From Buteo buteo (taxonomy: Eukaryota > Chordata > Aves > Accipitriformes > Accipitridae), in the NCBI RefSeq assembly GCF_964188355.1, contig NC_134193.1:9763124-9827123 (forward strand): a stretch of DNA of 64,000 nt, written 5' to 3'. Made by a program: the position numbers and the translations under genes. This document shows positions 63,183 through 64,000 of this stretch, one piece after another. Every line of letters starts with the position of its first letter. The first letter of the stretch is position 1. Below the pieces are notes generated by a model that made no database searches, was not told where the DNA came from, and was given only the letters and a program-made list of their open reading frames with translations.

Positions 63183-64000
63183 GCTGTTGTGCCTGTGGAT
63201 AGGGTGCACGGGGACAGTGAAGAGCAGCAAGAGCTTTCAGGGCTGGCACCTTCCTTGTGGGACAAGGAGCCGGACGTTTGCCTTTTCGGAAAGAGGCTCT
63301 GCTGAGAAAGAACACCGTGAGGTGTACCGTTCCTGTGCAAGCACAGATCCCCAGTGCTGTTGTGCCTGTGGATAGGGTGCACGGGGACAGTGAAGAGCAG
63401 CAAGAGCTTTCAGGGCTGGCACCTTCCTTGTGGGACAAGGAGCCGGACGTTTGCCTTTTCGGAAGGAGCGTCTGCCGAGTACAAGAGCCGTGAGATGTGC
63501 AGCCTGTGGGCAAGCACAGATCCCCAGTGCTGTTGTGCCTGTGCATAGGCTGCATGGGGACAGTGAAGAGCAGCAAGAGCTTTCAGGGCTGGCACCTTCC
63601 TTGTGGGACAAGGAGCCGGACGTTTGCCTTTTCGATAAGAGGCTCTGCTGAGAACGAACACCGTGAGGTGTACCGTTCCTGGGCAAGCACAGATCCCCAG
63701 TGCTGTTGTGCCTGTGCATAGGCTGCACGGGGACAGTGAAGAGCAGCAAGAGCTGTCTGGGCTGGCACCTTCCTTGTGGGACAAGGAGCCGGACGTTTGC
63801 CTTTTCGGAAAACTGCAATGCCGAGAACGAACACCGTGAGGTGTACCGTTCCTGGGCAAGCACAGATCCCCAGTGCTGTTGTGCCTGTGGATAGGGTGCA
63901 CGGGGACAGTGAAGAGCAGCAAGAGCTTTCAGGGCTGGCACCTTCCTTGTGGGACAAGGAGCCGGACGTTTGCCTTTTCGAAAGGAGCGTCTGCCGAGTA
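63183..64000. repeat. Repeated block at the right edge, copy 2, with one added unit
   Basis: Units 366-370 repeat units 358-361 with one extra A' unit inserted (box cgataagagg at 63634-63643). The offset changes from 1384 to 1557. The final unit (63875 onward) is cut off by the window edge after 126 bases, inside the class B' box. Confidence 0.75.

Larger units (their letters stand above)
1..64000. repeat. GC-rich 173-bp satellite DNA array, entire window
   Basis: The window is about 370 head-to-tail copies of one unit, all in the same orientation. Conserved landmarks such as the start of the gctgttgtgcctgtg motif recur every 173 bases from 38 to 63875. Only four single-base register slips occur. 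The unit is about 58% G+C with seven CpGs in class A and eight in class B. No other sequence interrupts it: no transposon, no unique DNA, no change of orientation. Satellites of this size and purity are typical of centromeric or heterochromatic blocks of eukaryotic chromosomes; the centromeric role here is inference. Reading frames exist on both strands, but they recur once per unit, overlap one another on opposite strands and have no independent signals. I therefore annotate no gene anywhere in the window. I do not recognise the family by name. Confidence 0.98.

Noticed and set aside
1..64000. Several hundred short and medium reading frames on both strands, some beginning with ATG
   Set aside because: They repeat once per unit, overlap on both strands and in several frames, have no separate start or splice signals, and vary exactly as the satellite varies. 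None resembles a known protein family.
1..64000. CRISPR-like direct repeats
   Set aside because: There are no unique spacers between constant repeats. The whole 173-bp unit is repeated, with variation drawn from a few shared alleles.
1..64000. Alpha satellite because of the similar unit length (173 versus 171 bp)
   Set aside because: Alpha satellite is AT-rich with characteristic A-tract motifs. This unit is about 58% G+C and shows none of those motifs.

Overview
The whole window is one uninterrupted tandem satellite array. A single GC-rich unit of 173 bp (about 58% G+C by hand count of one class A unit) runs head to tail in the same orientation from the first base to the last. There are about 370 units: 37 bases of a partial unit at the left edge, 369 further units, and a last unit cut off by the right edge. 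With unit 1 set at 38-210, unit n starts at 38+173(n-1). That register slips only four times: -1 in 17338-17509, -1 in 31523-31694, +1 in 49860-50033 and +1 in 57992-58165. The net shift is zero. I see no gene, RNA gene, transposon, CRISPR array, unique spacer or inversion. All reading frames, including minus-strand ones up to 429 codons, are by-products of the repeat.

This kind of array points to a eukaryotic nuclear genome, in a centromeric, pericentromeric or other heterochromatic block, probably from a long-read assembly. The unit has no resemblance I can see to the AT-rich 171-bp primate alpha satellite, and I do not recognise the family. The high G+C and many CpGs would suit an animal, for example a bird, but this is a weak inference and I do not name a species.

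Unit anatomy, using unit 1: a conserved part (38-144 plus 191-210) and a 46-bp variable box (145-190). The box has a 5' half with three alleles and a 3' half with two. Together they define classes A (A5+A3), B (B5+B3), C (C5+A3), D (A5+B3) and a rare B/A recombinant (B5+A3). In the first 100 units I count about 53 A-type, 25 B, 17 C and 5 recombinants. Three short dyads recur in the units: 22-40, 50-64 and 107-123.

Layout: there is no single higher-order period. Local multimer duplications follow one another: 8-mer (881-3779), 6-mer (6634-8712), 3-mer (8620-9740), 12/11-mer (10764-14742), 7-mer (16217-18398), 11-mer (22913-26785), a 15-to-13-unit block (28409-33943), 19/18-mer (33079-39479), 9-mer (39573-42710), a 47-unit 8132-bp duplication (43459-60005) with only three differences found, 10-mer (58493-62078) and a partial repeat at 61799-64000. 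A 12-unit block also recurs 16.4 kb away (9726-11801 and 26160-28235). The pattern fits continuing unequal exchange and conversion within a homogeneous array.
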